Below are positions 18,201 to 26,900 of a stretch of 64,000 nt of DNA, piece by piece; position 1 is the stretch's first letter, and the number at the start of each line of letters is the position of its first letter. A program made the position numbers and the translations under genes. This DNA comes from Rhizomonospora bruguierae (lineage in GTDB: Bacteria > Actinomycetota > Actinomycetes > Mycobacteriales > Micromonosporaceae), in assembly GCF_018397995.1 (NCBI RefSeq), contig NZ_BBQH01000010.1, positions 232,987-296,986 of the forward strand, written 5' to 3'. Below the pieces are notes generated by a model, which did no database searches, was not told where the DNA came from, and saw only the letters and a program-made list of their open reading frames with translations.

Positions 18201-18668
18201 GCCCTGCACCTGACCCCGCACCGCGTCCGCCCGGCCGGACGGGCCGAACTTCTCCGCCTCGTCGAGATTCGTCGGTGCCTGCGCGTCGATCGCGTCGTTG
18301 ACCGCCCTGATGAACGCCGCCTTGTCGAACTCGCCCGGCCTGGCCGCGTTCATCGCGTCGGCGTTGGCGACCTTGCCCTGCGCCAGCCGGTCATCCTGCG
18401 GGGGCTTCGCGGCGTTCTGCGCCGCCTTCGCCTCGACGGCGGCCGGCTGGTGCCGGGTGAGCGCCTGCTGCCGGCCCCGCACCTGCGTACGCAACCCCGC
18501 CACCTTCGGGTTGCCGGCACGCGAATACCGCTGCGCCACCAACGCCGACACCGCCCGGTTGCCCGCCGCCCGCTGCAACTCCAGCAGCGACGGCTCCACC
18601 CGCTGCGCCGCCGTCGCCCGGCGGACCGGCGGGTCGGCCTCGGGCTTCTTCTCGGCCGGGGTCCGCAC
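15201..18668 (-). CDS. CIS-linked polymorphic toxin with C-terminal deaminase-fold domain
   Basis: The 1155-residue protein begins at a GTG 8 bp after the DUF4157 gene; earlier starts lie inside that gene. Visible parts: LQRAAGNRA at 31-39, shared with the DUF4157 protein; Ala/Lys/Pro-rich linker to ~250; long helical and coiled-coil segments (~250-560); a stretch of amphipathic and hydrophobic helices (~570-850) that could insert in or pass a membrane; a Lys-rich linker (KKIWAKLKGAIKGKKG); then a globular domain with H969-A-E971-E and C1004-L-N-C1007 about 35 residues later, followed by a strand and VHFGRAY. H-A-E plus C-x-x-C is the zinc site and proton shuttle of the cytidine deaminase-like superfamily, widespread among bacterial toxins. 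A last ~100-residue helical tail follows. Substrate (DNA, RNA or nucleotide) cannot be told. The next gene is a SUKH immunity candidate. Confidence 0.78.
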   Translation of the reverse strand: MRTPAEKKPEADPPVRRATAAQRVEPSLLELQRAAGNRAVSALVAQRYSRAGNPKVAGLRTQVRGRQQALTRHQPAAVEAKAAQNAAKPPQDDRLAQGKVANADAMNAARPGEFDKAAFIRAVNDAIDAQAPTNLDEAEKFGPSGRADAVRGQVQGTVAAGKRASAGAIDTATKAPPDPSKAVDKPVTPLVPDKPPPTPTAPDPSLGAPDRAPADATDFSAGPARVTDQLADAQVTEEQLARSNEPEFTDALAAKKEGEQHAATAPGVVRAHEARTINGAKAAAGRAGAAAMTAMSADRTRAGAALTAGKQGTQSADEAKRAEVTGTLQQVFDATKKDVEDLLTGLDKKVDDAFTQGEKAARDAFTADHKRRMDEYQDRRYSGPMGKARWLRDKFAGLPGEANQIFVVARQGYVARMRQVISTVADLIGAELGRAKTRIAAGRERLQAEVRKLSPDLQALGRQAAGEFSGRFDELTESVDNKGTELVDTLASKYGEALKDVDAEISAEQEKNRGLVARAMDAVGGVVKTILELKDLLLGALAKAASAVLAILKDPIGFLGHLVSALGAGLRNFIANIGEHLKKGLIGWLLGAMAGAGLRLPARFDLRGILGMIGGLLGLTWGAIRGRIVSRGIPEQAMGAVEAGVPVVAKVRSEGVAGLYEEIKEKVGDLKQNLLGKISEYLIPTVLVAGITWIISLLNPASAFIKACKMIIDIVSFILDRGAQIAAFVNSVLDAVIAIAGGGAGGVPALIEKALAASVPVLIGALAAILGIGGIAEKVKKFFQALAKPVMKAVDWVVGKIVGLGKKIWAKLKGAIKGKKGAPDPMDVPTADKAKVAGAAAQAAQQRLTSGSVAPNQAQAVLNDVLGQWRPKGVTSLRLVPVGSHAFAVEAKVNPTVKTGPVAVIVSQQTMLTFNQAMSEPEQGEDPRDVPTWARGLFVYDDTASEYGPARSGEKRGPQKEVGVAEGAHAEEMVVAAFLNVYESLPPDVRYSCRLELDVAASCCLNCAQYVANFVRRLRAAGCQVSAKVHFGRAYQGGQSQRPTVVPDEATEQRAFDALKQNSKLGASASVARQWGRAGDAVPSTGSQQVDRGKEQAKAGFAILRNAGIDVAALGLDRIDPATTGNLTEPQKRVLERRAKQIEKWLAEAEKELVS

Positions 18669-18676
18669 GTCACCCC

Positions 18677-19381
18677 CTACGCGGGGGTCTCCTCGTCCTC
18701 TTCGGGGGCCGCTTCGCGCTGGACGTAGGTCTGCGCGGTCTCCTCCTCCGGCGCCTCCTCGGTGCCGGGCTCGGCGCGCTGCACCGCCGGGGCCGCGGGC
18801 GCGGGAGCCGCCATTAGCCGATCCGCGTTCGCGACGGCCTCGCGCTCGAAGCGGTCCGAGGGGTGGCTGACCCGCACCCCGCCGCCCGCGTCCGAGCCGT
18901 CGACCGGGCCGGAGCGCTGCTGCACCACGTGCGTCAGCTCGTGCGCGAGCATGTGCTGCCCCCGCGGGCTGGTCGGGTCGTAGCGGTCCCGCTGGAAGAC
19001 GATGTTCTCGCCGACCGTGTACGCCTGCGCGTTCACCGAGGTGGCCGAGGCGTGCGCGGCGTCGCCGGTGTGCACGCGCACGCTGCCGAAGTCCTGCCCG
19101 AACCGGGATTCCATGTCGCAGCGCAGGTCGGTGGGCAGCGGCGAGCCGCCGCCGGAGTTCACCACGTCGTGCACCGGCGAGCGCTCCTCCACCAACCCGG
19201 CGGTCGCGGCGTTGCCGACCGCCCGCTGGAGCCCGAGCATGCCGGCCGGGCCGAGCACGTCCCGGCGGCCGGCGGCCGCCGCCGCGAACTCCACGCCGGA
19301 CAGCGGCTCGACATCGGCGGCGACCCGGTCGCCGCGCGGGCGGAGGTCGTGGGTCGACTCGTCGTGTTCGTGGCCGCGCAT
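18677..19381 (-). CDS. DUF4157 (eCIS core) metallopeptidase-like protein
   Basis: The 234-residue protein has the DUF4157 domain at ~85-165: LPTDLRCDMESRFGQDFGSV, RVHTGDAAHASATSVNAQAY, VGENIVFQ, and HELTH at 147-151 followed by VVQQ, the HExxH zinc-peptidase motif. LQRAVGNAA at 51-59 precedes it. DUF4157 is the most common domain linked with extracellular-type contractile systems and is usually fused to the N-terminus of cargo toxins; here it is a separate gene just before the toxin. The C-terminus is acidic and Pro-rich. It may process or load the toxin. ATG start at 19381 chosen because the domain-free upstream codons look like noise. Confidence 0.88.
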   Translation of the reverse strand: MRGHEHDESTHDLRPRGDRVAADVEPLSGVEFAAAAAGRRDVLGPAGMLGLQRAVGNAATAGLVEERSPVHDVVNSGGGSPLPTDLRCDMESRFGQDFGSVRVHTGDAAHASATSVNAQAYTVGENIVFQRDRYDPTSPRGQHMLAHELTHVVQQRSGPVDGSDAGGGVRVSHPSDRFEREAVANADRLMAAPAPAAPAVQRAEPGTEEAPEEETAQTYVQREAAPEEDEETPA

Positions 19382-19556
19382 GACCGCCCCCAAGAGAGTC
19401 CGAAGCCTGCCACCTCCACGGTGCCGCCGCACCCGGGACCCGGCAAGACGCGACCGGGCGCCCCAAAGGGCAGCAACCGGTGCGCGAAAGACCCCGACCG
19501 TCGCGGCCCGGAGCGCAGGTCACCCCGGACGGGCCGTTGGACCCTGGTCGCGACAA

Positions 19557-19572
19557 ATACCCCAGGGGGTAT
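19557..19572. promoter_or_regulatory. CstR/CsoR-like operator upstream of the CoA-disulfide reductase gene
   Basis: ATACCCCAGGGGGTAT is a 16-bp near-perfect palindrome (one mismatch) of the form bound by the CsoR/CstR family, in which CstR senses persulfides. It lies 37 bp before the GTG start of a rhodanese-containing reductase, a known kind of CstR target. TATCGT at 19570-19575 could be the -10 box overlapped by it. No CstR gene is in the window. Confidence 0.65.
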
Positions 19573-19609
19573 CGTCGGGGCATCGCGAGAGACGTAGGGG
19601 CGGTGAACG

Positions 19610-21253
19610 GTGAAGGTTGTCATCGTGGGAGCGGTAGCCGGTGGCATGTCGGCTGCCACCCGACTGCGCCGGTTGGGACCGGAGCACGAGATCGTCGTAT
19701 TCGAACGCGGCAGCCACGTGTCGTACGCGAACTGCGGCCTGCCGTACCACGTCGGTGGCGTGATCCCCGACCGCAACGACCTGCTGCTCCAGACACCGCA
19801 GAGCCTGCGTGCCCGGTTCGGGCTCGACGTACGGGTCCGCACCGAGGTCGTCGCGATCGACCGGCAGGCCCGGACGGTCCGCGTACGCGACCTGGACGGC
19901 GCGGCCGAGTACGACGAGTCCTGGGACCGGCTGGTGCTCAGCCCGGGCGCGGCGCCGTTCGTGCCGGATCTGCCCGGCATCGAGCGGGCCCACACGCTGC
20001 GTACGGTGGCCGACGCCGACCGCCTCACCGCGCTGCTGACCACGCAGCGCCCGGCCAGCGCCGTCGTCGTCGGTGGCGGCTTCATCGGGCTGGAGACGGC
20101 CGAAAACCTGCACCGGCGCGGACTGCGGGTCAGCGTGGTCGAGCTGGACAGTCAGGTTCTCGCCCCGATCGACCCCGAACTGGCCGCCATCGTGCACGCC
20201 GAGCTGCGCCGGCACGGGGTGCGCCTCGAACTCGGCGCCGGGCTGGCGAGGGTGCTGCCCGACGCCGTCGAGCTCGGCGACGGGCGGCTGCTGCCCGCGG
20301 ACCTGGTCATGCTCGCCGTCGGCGTGCGCCCGGAGACCGGGTTGGCCCGGCGGGCGGGCCTGGCGCTGGGCCGGCGGGGCGGCATCGCCGTGGACGAGTC
20401 GATGCGTACCACCGACCCACGCGTCTACGCCGTCGGCGATGCCGTCGAGAAGCCCGACCGGCTCGGCCACGGGACCATCCCGGTGCCCCTGGCCAACACC
20501 GCCAACCGCCAGGGCCGCCTGGTCGCCGACGCCATCGCCGGCCGCCCGGTCAAGCTGACCGGGCGGATCGGCACCGCCGTCGTGCGGGTCTTCGACCTCA
20601 CCGTCGCCGTCACCGGCTGGAACGAGAAACGGCTGCGTGCCGCCGGTCGCCCCTACCGGGCCGTGCACACCCATCCGGCCTCCCACGCGGGCTACTACCC
20701 GGCGGCCGCGCCGATGGCGCTCAAGCTGCTCTTCGACCCACAGACCGGGGCGATCCTCGGCGCGCAGGGCGTCGGCGGCGAGGGGGTGGACAAGCGCATC
20801 GACGTCCTCGCCACCGCGCTGTACGCGGGGCTGTCCGCCGAGGACCTCGCCGACCTCGAGTTGGCGTACGCACCCCAGTACGGCTCGGCCAAGGACCCGG
20901 TCAACATGCTCGGCTACGTCGTCGAGAACATCCGCACCGGCACCACCCGCACCGTGCAGTGGCACGAGGTCGCCGACCGGGTCGCCGCCGGGGCGCGGCT
21001 GCTCGACGTTCGGACCGCGGCCGAGCACGCCGCCGGCCACATCCGCGGCTCCGTGAACATCCCCGTGGACGAGCTGCGCGAGCGCCTCGGCGACCTGCCC
21101 GACGGCGAGCTGATCGTCTACTGCCAGCTCGGCGTGCGGGGGCACACCGCCGCCACCCTGCTGACCGGCACCGGCCGCGACGCGACCAACCTCGACGGCG
21201 GCTACCGCACCTGGTCCACCGCCACCGCCGATCCGGCGCGCGTTGCGCGGTAG
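19610..21253 (+). CDS. FAD-dependent CoA-disulfide reductase with C-terminal rhodanese domain
   Basis: The 547-residue protein has an N-terminal FAD-binding Rossmann motif (VVIVGAVAGGMSAATRLRR), the single redox cysteine of the CoA-disulfide / persulfide reductase group (SYANCGLPYHVGG, C42), an NAD(P)H-binding motif (AVVVGGGFIGLETAENLHRR), a dimerisation domain (YAPQYGSAKDPVNMLGY) and a C-terminal rhodanese domain (LLDVRTAAEHAAGHI, catalytic CQLGVRG loop). Such fusions reduce CoA-polysulfides or CoA-persulfides in sulfide detoxification. GTG start with AGGGG 9 bp before it. The CstR-like operator upstream fits that role. It is transcribed divergently from the toxin module and convergently with the AAA ATPase, so it splits the CIS locus. 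Confidence 0.92.
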   Translation: MKVVIVGAVAGGMSAATRLRRLGPEHEIVVFERGSHVSYANCGLPYHVGGVIPDRNDLLLQTPQSLRARFGLDVRVRTEVVAIDRQARTVRVRDLDGAAEYDESWDRLVLSPGAAPFVPDLPGIERAHTLRTVADADRLTALLTTQRPASAVVVGGGFIGLETAENLHRRGLRVSVVELDSQVLAPIDPELAAIVHAELRRHGVRLELGAGLARVLPDAVELGDGRLLPADLVMLAVGVRPETGLARRAGLALGRRGGIAVDESMRTTDPRVYAVGDAVEKPDRLGHGTIPVPLANTANRQGRLVADAIAGRPVKLTGRIGTAVVRVFDLTVAVTGWNEKRLRAAGRPYRAVHTHPASHAGYYPAAAPMALKLLFDPQTGAILGAQGVGGEGVDKRIDVLATALYAGLSAEDLADLELAYAPQYGSAKDPVNMLGYVVENIRTGTTRTVQWHEVADRVAAGARLLDVRTAAEHAAGHIRGSVNIPVDELRERLGDLPDGELIVYCQLGVRGHTAATLLTGTGRDATNLDGGYRTWSTATADPARVAR

Positions 21254-21300
21254 GTCGACGATCGGCGGCACAGCCTCGCGGCGACCAACCGGAACGGGCG

Positions 21301-23307
21301 CTAAAGCGCGTCGGCCAGGTAGCGGCCGAACTCGCTCTCCAGCGTCAGCCGGCCGAGCTTGCGGTACTCGCGGCCGACCGCGCCGATCAGTTCGGCCATG
21401 CCGACCGGGCGACCCACCTCGGCGGACAGGTAGGCGGCGGTCACGGCGGCGGACCGGATGTGCCCGCCGGCCAGGTCGAACGCGTCGGCCAGGAAATCCA
21501 GGTCCACATCGGACGCACGGGGCAGTTCGGTGCCGAGACAGCGGTCCCAGAGGGCGCGGCGGGCGCCGGCGTCCGGCATCGGGAAGTCGACCACCAGGTC
21601 CAGCCGGCGGGTGAACGCGTCGTCCAGGTTGGCGCGCAGGTTGGTGGCCAGCACCGCCAGTCCGTCGAACGTCTCCATCCGCTGGAGCAGGTACGCGCTC
21701 TCGATGTTGGCGTACCGGTCGTGCGCGTCGCGCACCTCGGAGCGCTTGCCGAAGATGGCGTCCGCCTCGTCGAACAGCAGCACGGCGTTGACCCCGGCCG
21801 CCTCGTCGAAGATGCGCTCCAGGTTCTTCTCGGTCTCGCCGACGTACTTGTCCACCACGGTCGCCAGGTTCACCGTGTACATCTCCAGCCCGAGCGCGCC
21901 GGCGACCACCTCGGCGGACATGGTCTTGCCGGTGCCGGAGTCGCCGGCGAACAGCGCGGTCACCCCGCGGCCACGGCCGCCGCCCGGCCGCATCCGCCAG
22001 TCCGCGAGGACCCGCTCCCGGTGCCGCGCCCGGCCGGCGAGTTCGTGCAGTTGGGCCAGGACCGGCGGGGGCAGCACCAGGTCCGCGAAGCCGACCGCCG
22101 GTTCGATCCGCCGGGCGAGCCGGGCGAGGCCGGCCGCGTTCTGGCCGCGCGCGCCGGCCCGCAGGTGCGCCTCGCCGACCTCGCTGCCCTCGGCCGCGGC
22201 GAGCAGCGCGGCGGCCTCGGCGGCGCGGTGGATGGCCGGCGCGGGCAGCACGAAGTGCGCGGTGGCGGTGGCCGGGTCCACGCCGGGGGCGAGCCGGCCG
22301 GCGAGCGCGGACCGCCACGCGGCGGCGCGCTCGGGCGCCGGCAACGCGGGCGCCTCGACCTGGAGCGGGGCGTGCTCGCACCAGCCCGGGTCCCAGGCGC
22401 CGCTGCCGTAGGCGAGCAACGGCACGGGTCCGGCGGCGAGCCGGCGCCAGACCGCCCACGGCTCCGTGCCGTCCACCGGGCCGAGGACGATGCCGGCGCC
22501 GCGCAGCACCGCCTCGCGGACGACCAGGCCGGCCACCTCGGCGGGGTGGAGCGCGGCGGACAGCCGGCGGGCGTCCACCGCCACCGCCGCCCGGCCGGTG
22601 GCGGCCAGGGCGGCGGCGCCCAGGGCGAGGCCGCTGCCGCCGGGACGCTCCCGCAGGTACGCCAGGCGGGCGCCGGCCGTGCGCAGCGCCCGGACCAGTT
22701 CCGCGGCGCCCGGCGGGGTGGGCCCCGACCCGTCGGCGGGCGCGACGACGCCGGTCAGCAGCGGCTCGGGCGGGTCCGCGCCGAGCAGGTGCGCGCTGAC
22801 CCGGTCCGGTACCCGCAGCGCCCGCGACAGCACGGGGCGCTCCGGGTCCTCGACGCGCACCAGGTCCAGGTCGACCAGCGGGGCACCGGCGGCGAGCCGA
22901 GCGCGCGCCGCCGCGGCGGCCTCGGGTACCCCGCACAGCCGCAGCGCCAGCCCGACGGTGGCCCGGCGCCGGGTGACGTCGTCGTTCAGGTACCCGTAGA
23001 ACTGCTCGAACCGGCCGTCCACGTCCGGGGCGAGCGCGACCAGCAGCAGCGATACGTCCAGTGTGGTCAGTCTGGCGGCGGCGGCGAGCGCACCCAGCCG
23101 CCCGTCGACCGGGTCGGCCGACCACGGCCCGAACGGTTCCCGGGCGGCGGCGAGCACCGCGTCGAGCGCCTCGTCGGACAGGTACAGGCCGCGGAACGGG
23201 TCGTCCGGGTGGGGATCGGCCGCCCGCCGGGTCGCGACCGCGGACCGCACGACCTCCTCCAGGTCGCGCACCCGCCCGAGCAGCGCGGCGAGTCCCCGAT
23301 CGCTCAT
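21301..23307 (-). CDS. AAA+ ATPase of the contractile injection system (Afp15-like)
   Basis: The 668-residue protein has a winged-helix-like helical N-terminal region (MSDRGLAALLGRVRDLEEVV, FEQFYGYLNDDVTRRRATVG), a degenerate first nucleotide-binding region, and an intact AAA+ module: Walker A GDSGTGKT at 455-462, Walker B LLFDEAD near 510-516, sensor 1 ATNLRANLDDAF and an arginine finger RRLD. It is of the Afp15/CDC48-like group present in nearly all CIS loci and needed for assembly. The ATG overlaps the stop of the DUF4255 gene by 4 bp (ATGA). Length is usual. Confidence 0.92.
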   Translation of the reverse strand: MSDRGLAALLGRVRDLEEVVRSAVATRRAADPHPDDPFRGLYLSDEALDAVLAAAREPFGPWSADPVDGRLGALAAAARLTTLDVSLLLVALAPDVDGRFEQFYGYLNDDVTRRRATVGLALRLCGVPEAAAAARARLAAGAPLVDLDLVRVEDPERPVLSRALRVPDRVSAHLLGADPPEPLLTGVVAPADGSGPTPPGAAELVRALRTAGARLAYLRERPGGSGLALGAAALAATGRAAVAVDARRLSAALHPAEVAGLVVREAVLRGAGIVLGPVDGTEPWAVWRRLAAGPVPLLAYGSGAWDPGWCEHAPLQVEAPALPAPERAAAWRSALAGRLAPGVDPATATAHFVLPAPAIHRAAEAAALLAAAEGSEVGEAHLRAGARGQNAAGLARLARRIEPAVGFADLVLPPPVLAQLHELAGRARHRERVLADWRMRPGGGRGRGVTALFAGDSGTGKTMSAEVVAGALGLEMYTVNLATVVDKYVGETEKNLERIFDEAAGVNAVLLFDEADAIFGKRSEVRDAHDRYANIESAYLLQRMETFDGLAVLATNLRANLDDAFTRRLDLVVDFPMPDAGARRALWDRCLGTELPRASDVDLDFLADAFDLAGGHIRSAAVTAAYLSAEVGRPVGMAELIGAVGREYRKLGRLTLESEFGRYLADAL

Positions 23308-23972
23308 CCGGCACCCCGACGAACGCCCGTCCCGCCGTCCGTCACCCGGTGCCCGACCCGGTCGTCGCCCGCGCCGCTGCCCGTGTCGGACACCTCGACG
23401 TGCAGGCCCTCGCGGGCCGGCGGCCCCACCGGGACCGGCCGGGCGGCCTCCAGCGGCGCGCTGACCACGACGTCCAGCGACGGCTTCAGTTCGCCGCCGA
23501 GCGCGGTCCACACGTCGGCGAACGCCCGGTCCTCGGGCGGCGGGAGCGCGACCGTCATCGGCACCGGCAGCCCGAGAGCGGCCACCGAGCCGGTGAGCAG
23601 GGCGGCCGGCAGCGCCTCGTGCCGGATCATGCCGAGCAGCAGCGCCGACAGCAGCCGGTGCTCGTCCTCCGGCCGCTGGGTCCAGGCCGTGACCAGGTAG
23701 GACAGCTTCACGTACCGGGGCGGCGCGACCCGCGCCCGGACGATCCCATGCTCGTCGTAGTCGTTGACCAGACCGCGGGACCGGCGGCGCAGGTCCTCCC
23801 GGATGTCGTACAGGTAGACGTTCACGGTCGGCGCGTTGCGGCGGGCCGCCCACTCCTTGGTCGGGGCGTCGAAAACCACCTCGACCCCGGCGTTGCCGCC
23901 GGGCGCCCGCAGCGCCTCGTCGCGGACCAGCCGGCGCAGCGCGTCATCGATCTCGTGGATCACGCGGGTCAC
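23304..23972 (-). CDS. DUF4255 tube-terminating cap protein (Afp16/Pvc16-like)
   Basis: The 222-residue protein is of the DUF4255 family: IHEIDDALRRLVRDEAL at the start, VNVYLYDIREDLRRRSRG near residue 50, PPRYVKLSYLVTAWTQRPED and HRLLSALLLGMIRHEALP. These proteins cap the tube end of the particle and end polymerisation. The GTG start overlaps the stop of the upstream secreted-protein gene (GTGA), and its end overlaps the AAA ATPase gene, so all three are one transcription unit. The Gly-rich tail (~195-222) is variable. Confidence 0.92.
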   Translation of the reverse strand: MTRVIHEIDDALRRLVRDEALRAPGGNAGVEVVFDAPTKEWAARRNAPTVNVYLYDIREDLRRRSRGLVNDYDEHGIVRARVAPPRYVKLSYLVTAWTQRPEDEHRLLSALLLGMIRHEALPAALLTGSVAALGLPVPMTVALPPPEDRAFADVWTALGGELKPSLDVVVSAPLEAARPVPVGPPAREGLHVEVSDTGSGAGDDRVGHRVTDGGTGVRRGAG

Positions 23973-26900
23973 CTCCGCCCGTCGTAGAGCGGCGGGGCGA
24001 GGGTACGCGGGACCACCAGGAACGGCACGTCCGCCGGCACCGGCGCGTAGGTGGGGCCGGTGACCCGGGTCGCGGTGAGGGTGCGGGGCCCGAGCACGTC
24101 CTTACGCATGATCAGTACCTGGGTCCGGAACCCGCCGTCCGGGCCGGTGCGCACCGTGTCCGGCAGCGCCGTGATGCCGGGGTCCCAGCTCAGCCGGACC
24201 GTGGCGGTGGGCGGGAAGCCGCGGCCGACGGCCTCGGTGACGAAGCCGGGCGGGCCGATCGGCGGGCTGACCGTGAGCGTCGGCCGGCGGACCGCCAGCG
24301 GCGCGGTCGCCGTCCGGCTGATCGGCGCCCGCTCCCCCACGGTCGCCGTGACCCGCCCGCCGGCGGCCGAGACCAGCGCCACCCGGGCCGGCAGGAGGAC
24401 CCGGACGGTGGTCTGGTCGCCGGGGTTCAGCGTGCCGAGGCGGCAGACCGTCGCGGCGGCGGCACACCGCGGGTCCACCGTGGACGGCGGAGCGAGCGCG
24501 GCCGGCAGGGTCGGGGTGAGGAACGCGTTGACGGCCGGGCGGTCGGAGGCGTTGCGCACGGTGTAGGTGACCGGCAGCGCCGATCCGCCGACGAAGCCGG
24601 GCAGCCCGCCCACGGTGACCGTGACGGTCAGGTCCCGCGCGGGCAGCACCTGGAACGCGGGCTGGTCGGCCGAGCCGGCCGTGCGGACCAGCGGGCTCGC
24701 CGGCCCGCCGCCGCTGGGCACCGTCACGATCGTGGCCGGCTCCTCGGACTCCGCCAGCGCGAACGCGATCAGCCGGCCGTCCGGGGACCAGGCCGGGTCG
24801 GCCACGTACCCGGTGACGCCGGTGGCCGGTGTCCGCGCGTGGGAGCCGTCCCGGTCCACCACGCACAGGCTGGTGATCCGGTGGCTGTCCGCGAACGCCA
24901 GGCGGGTCGAGTCGGGCGCCCAGGCCGGAGCCGAGTCCTCGTGGCCGGCCGCGCACGGCTCGTCCACCCGGGCGCTGACGTCACGCTGGTCCGAGAAGGT
25001 CACCTCGTCGGCCGTGTCGGACGCGATCCGCGCCAGCCAGATCCGCTGGCCGGACTGGTCCGGATCCAGCACCGTGACGGTGCCGGTGTCGGTGCCCCGC
25101 TGCCCGCTGGGCAGCGTCGCCGTGCAGGTGATCACCGTGGTACCGATCGGGAAGACCGACCCGGACGGCGGCGTGCAGTCCGGCGGCGCCATCGGCTGGC
25201 CGCTCGGTGAGAGCGCGGTCGCCTCGTAGGTGACCCGGGCCCCGTCCCGCCCGGTGGCGGTGACCGTCACGTCGTCCACCCGCACGAACGGGCGCCCCGG
25301 CACCGCCACCCGCACGCTGATCTCCTGCGTCACGGTCTCCGGGTCCACCGGCGAACGCACGTCGAACAGGACCGTGCAGTGCAGCACCGCGCCCGGGGTC
25401 GCGTCCGGGGCGACCCCGAGCCGCTCGGTGAACGTGGCCCGGGTCCCGGACTCGACCCGCGCCTGTGCCGGGTCGAACGTCACGCTCAGCCCGGTGTCGC
25501 AGTGCTGAACCTCCGGCACCACCGTGACCGCGGTGCGGGTGATGCCGGCGATCACCGCGGCGGCGACCGCGTTGGCCGCGGAGGTCTCGGTGACCCGGCC
25601 GCCGGTGGCCTCGGCGATCTCGGTCGCCTCGCCGATGCCGTTCCCGTCCAGGTCGAAGTCCAGGCCGTCCTCGCCCACCCCGTCGACCGGGACCGCCACC
25701 AGTGTGGCGCGCACGTCGTCGCCGGTCATCCGCTCGATGACCTCGGCCTTGGTGACCGGCTCGCCGCCGCCCGGGAAGCGGGCCGTGCCGCGGCTGGAGG
25801 CGTCACCGATCAGCACCGCGATCGGGCTGCCGCCGGGCCGCAGGTGTACCCGCTGCGGATCCGGCCCGGTGAACGCCTGGACGATCGCGTTGTACCAGCC
25901 CTCTTCGCCGCCGCCCTCCGCCCGCAGGGTGGACAGCGCCGCCCGCAGCGGCCCGTCGTCGACCGCCTCGTCCACCAGCTTGCGGTAGTACCGGCCGGCC
26001 TCGATCTCGCCTCGGGCGTCGGCGCCGTAGGCGACCAGCGCGAACCGGGCGTCCGGCTGGACGTCGCGCACCCGGTCCACCACGTTCACGATCGTCGTCT
26101 TCAACTCGTCGATGACGTTCTGCATCGACGCGGTGCTGTCAAGGAAGAAGACGATGTCGGGACGGGCCGGGATCTGCGGGGTCAGCACGGAAGTGGTCAG
26201 CGTGACCGGGGTGCCCGGCAGGGCCGGCCGGTCGACCCGGTGCGGCTCCACAAGGGACGGTTCCGCGGGCGCGGCGGCGCGGGCCAGCGCGATGGCCGAG
26301 CCGTCCGGCGCCCACGCCGGCGCCATGTCGCCCCGGCCGCGCAGGTGCCCCGGGACCGGGACGGTGCCCACCAGCGCGCCGTCCGCGACCCGGGCGACGA
26401 GGATCCGCGGCGGCGCCTCGGTCGGGAACCGGCGGGCGAAGGCGATCTTCGTGCCGTCCGGCGACCAGGTCGGGTCGGAGTCGTCGTCGAGGGCGGCGGT
26501 ACCGGGCGGGGCGAGCACCCGCGGGTTGCGGCCGTCCGCGTCCGCGACGACGATCCGCTCGCCGCCATCGGGCTGGACCGCGCTGTACGCCAGGCGCAGC
26601 CCGTCCGCGCTGTAGGCGGGGCCGCGCTCGTCCCGCCAGGGCCGCGCGGTGCGGTCGCGGCGGTCGCCGCCGCGCGCGTCGGCGCTCCACACGTCCGCGG
26701 TCTCGTCCACGGCGACGGTGGTGTGGACGACGCGGCCGCCGAGCCAGGTCGGCTGCCGCTCGGCCCGCAGCGGGTCCGCGGCCACGGCGGTGACCGTCAT
26801 ACCGTCCACCGTGTACACATCGCCGGCCGGGTCGTCGCGGGTGCTCACGAACGCCAGCCGCCGGCCGTCCGGCGCCCAGGCCGGCTGGGACGCGTTCCGG

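Noticed and set aside
15579-18728. Plus-strand open frame of ~1050 codons opposite the toxin
   Set aside because: Rich in Arg, Asp, His and Leu with no recognisable domain; it is the antisense shadow of the toxin gene.
18669-19583. N-terminal extension of the toxin frame
   Set aside because: It overlaps the DUF4157 gene fully and has antisense-like composition (Arg/Gly-rich). The toxin start is set at 18668.
19480-23700. Plus-strand frame of ~1400 codons spanning the reductase and AAA genes
   Set aside because: It runs through two strongly supported genes in other frames and lacks any domain.
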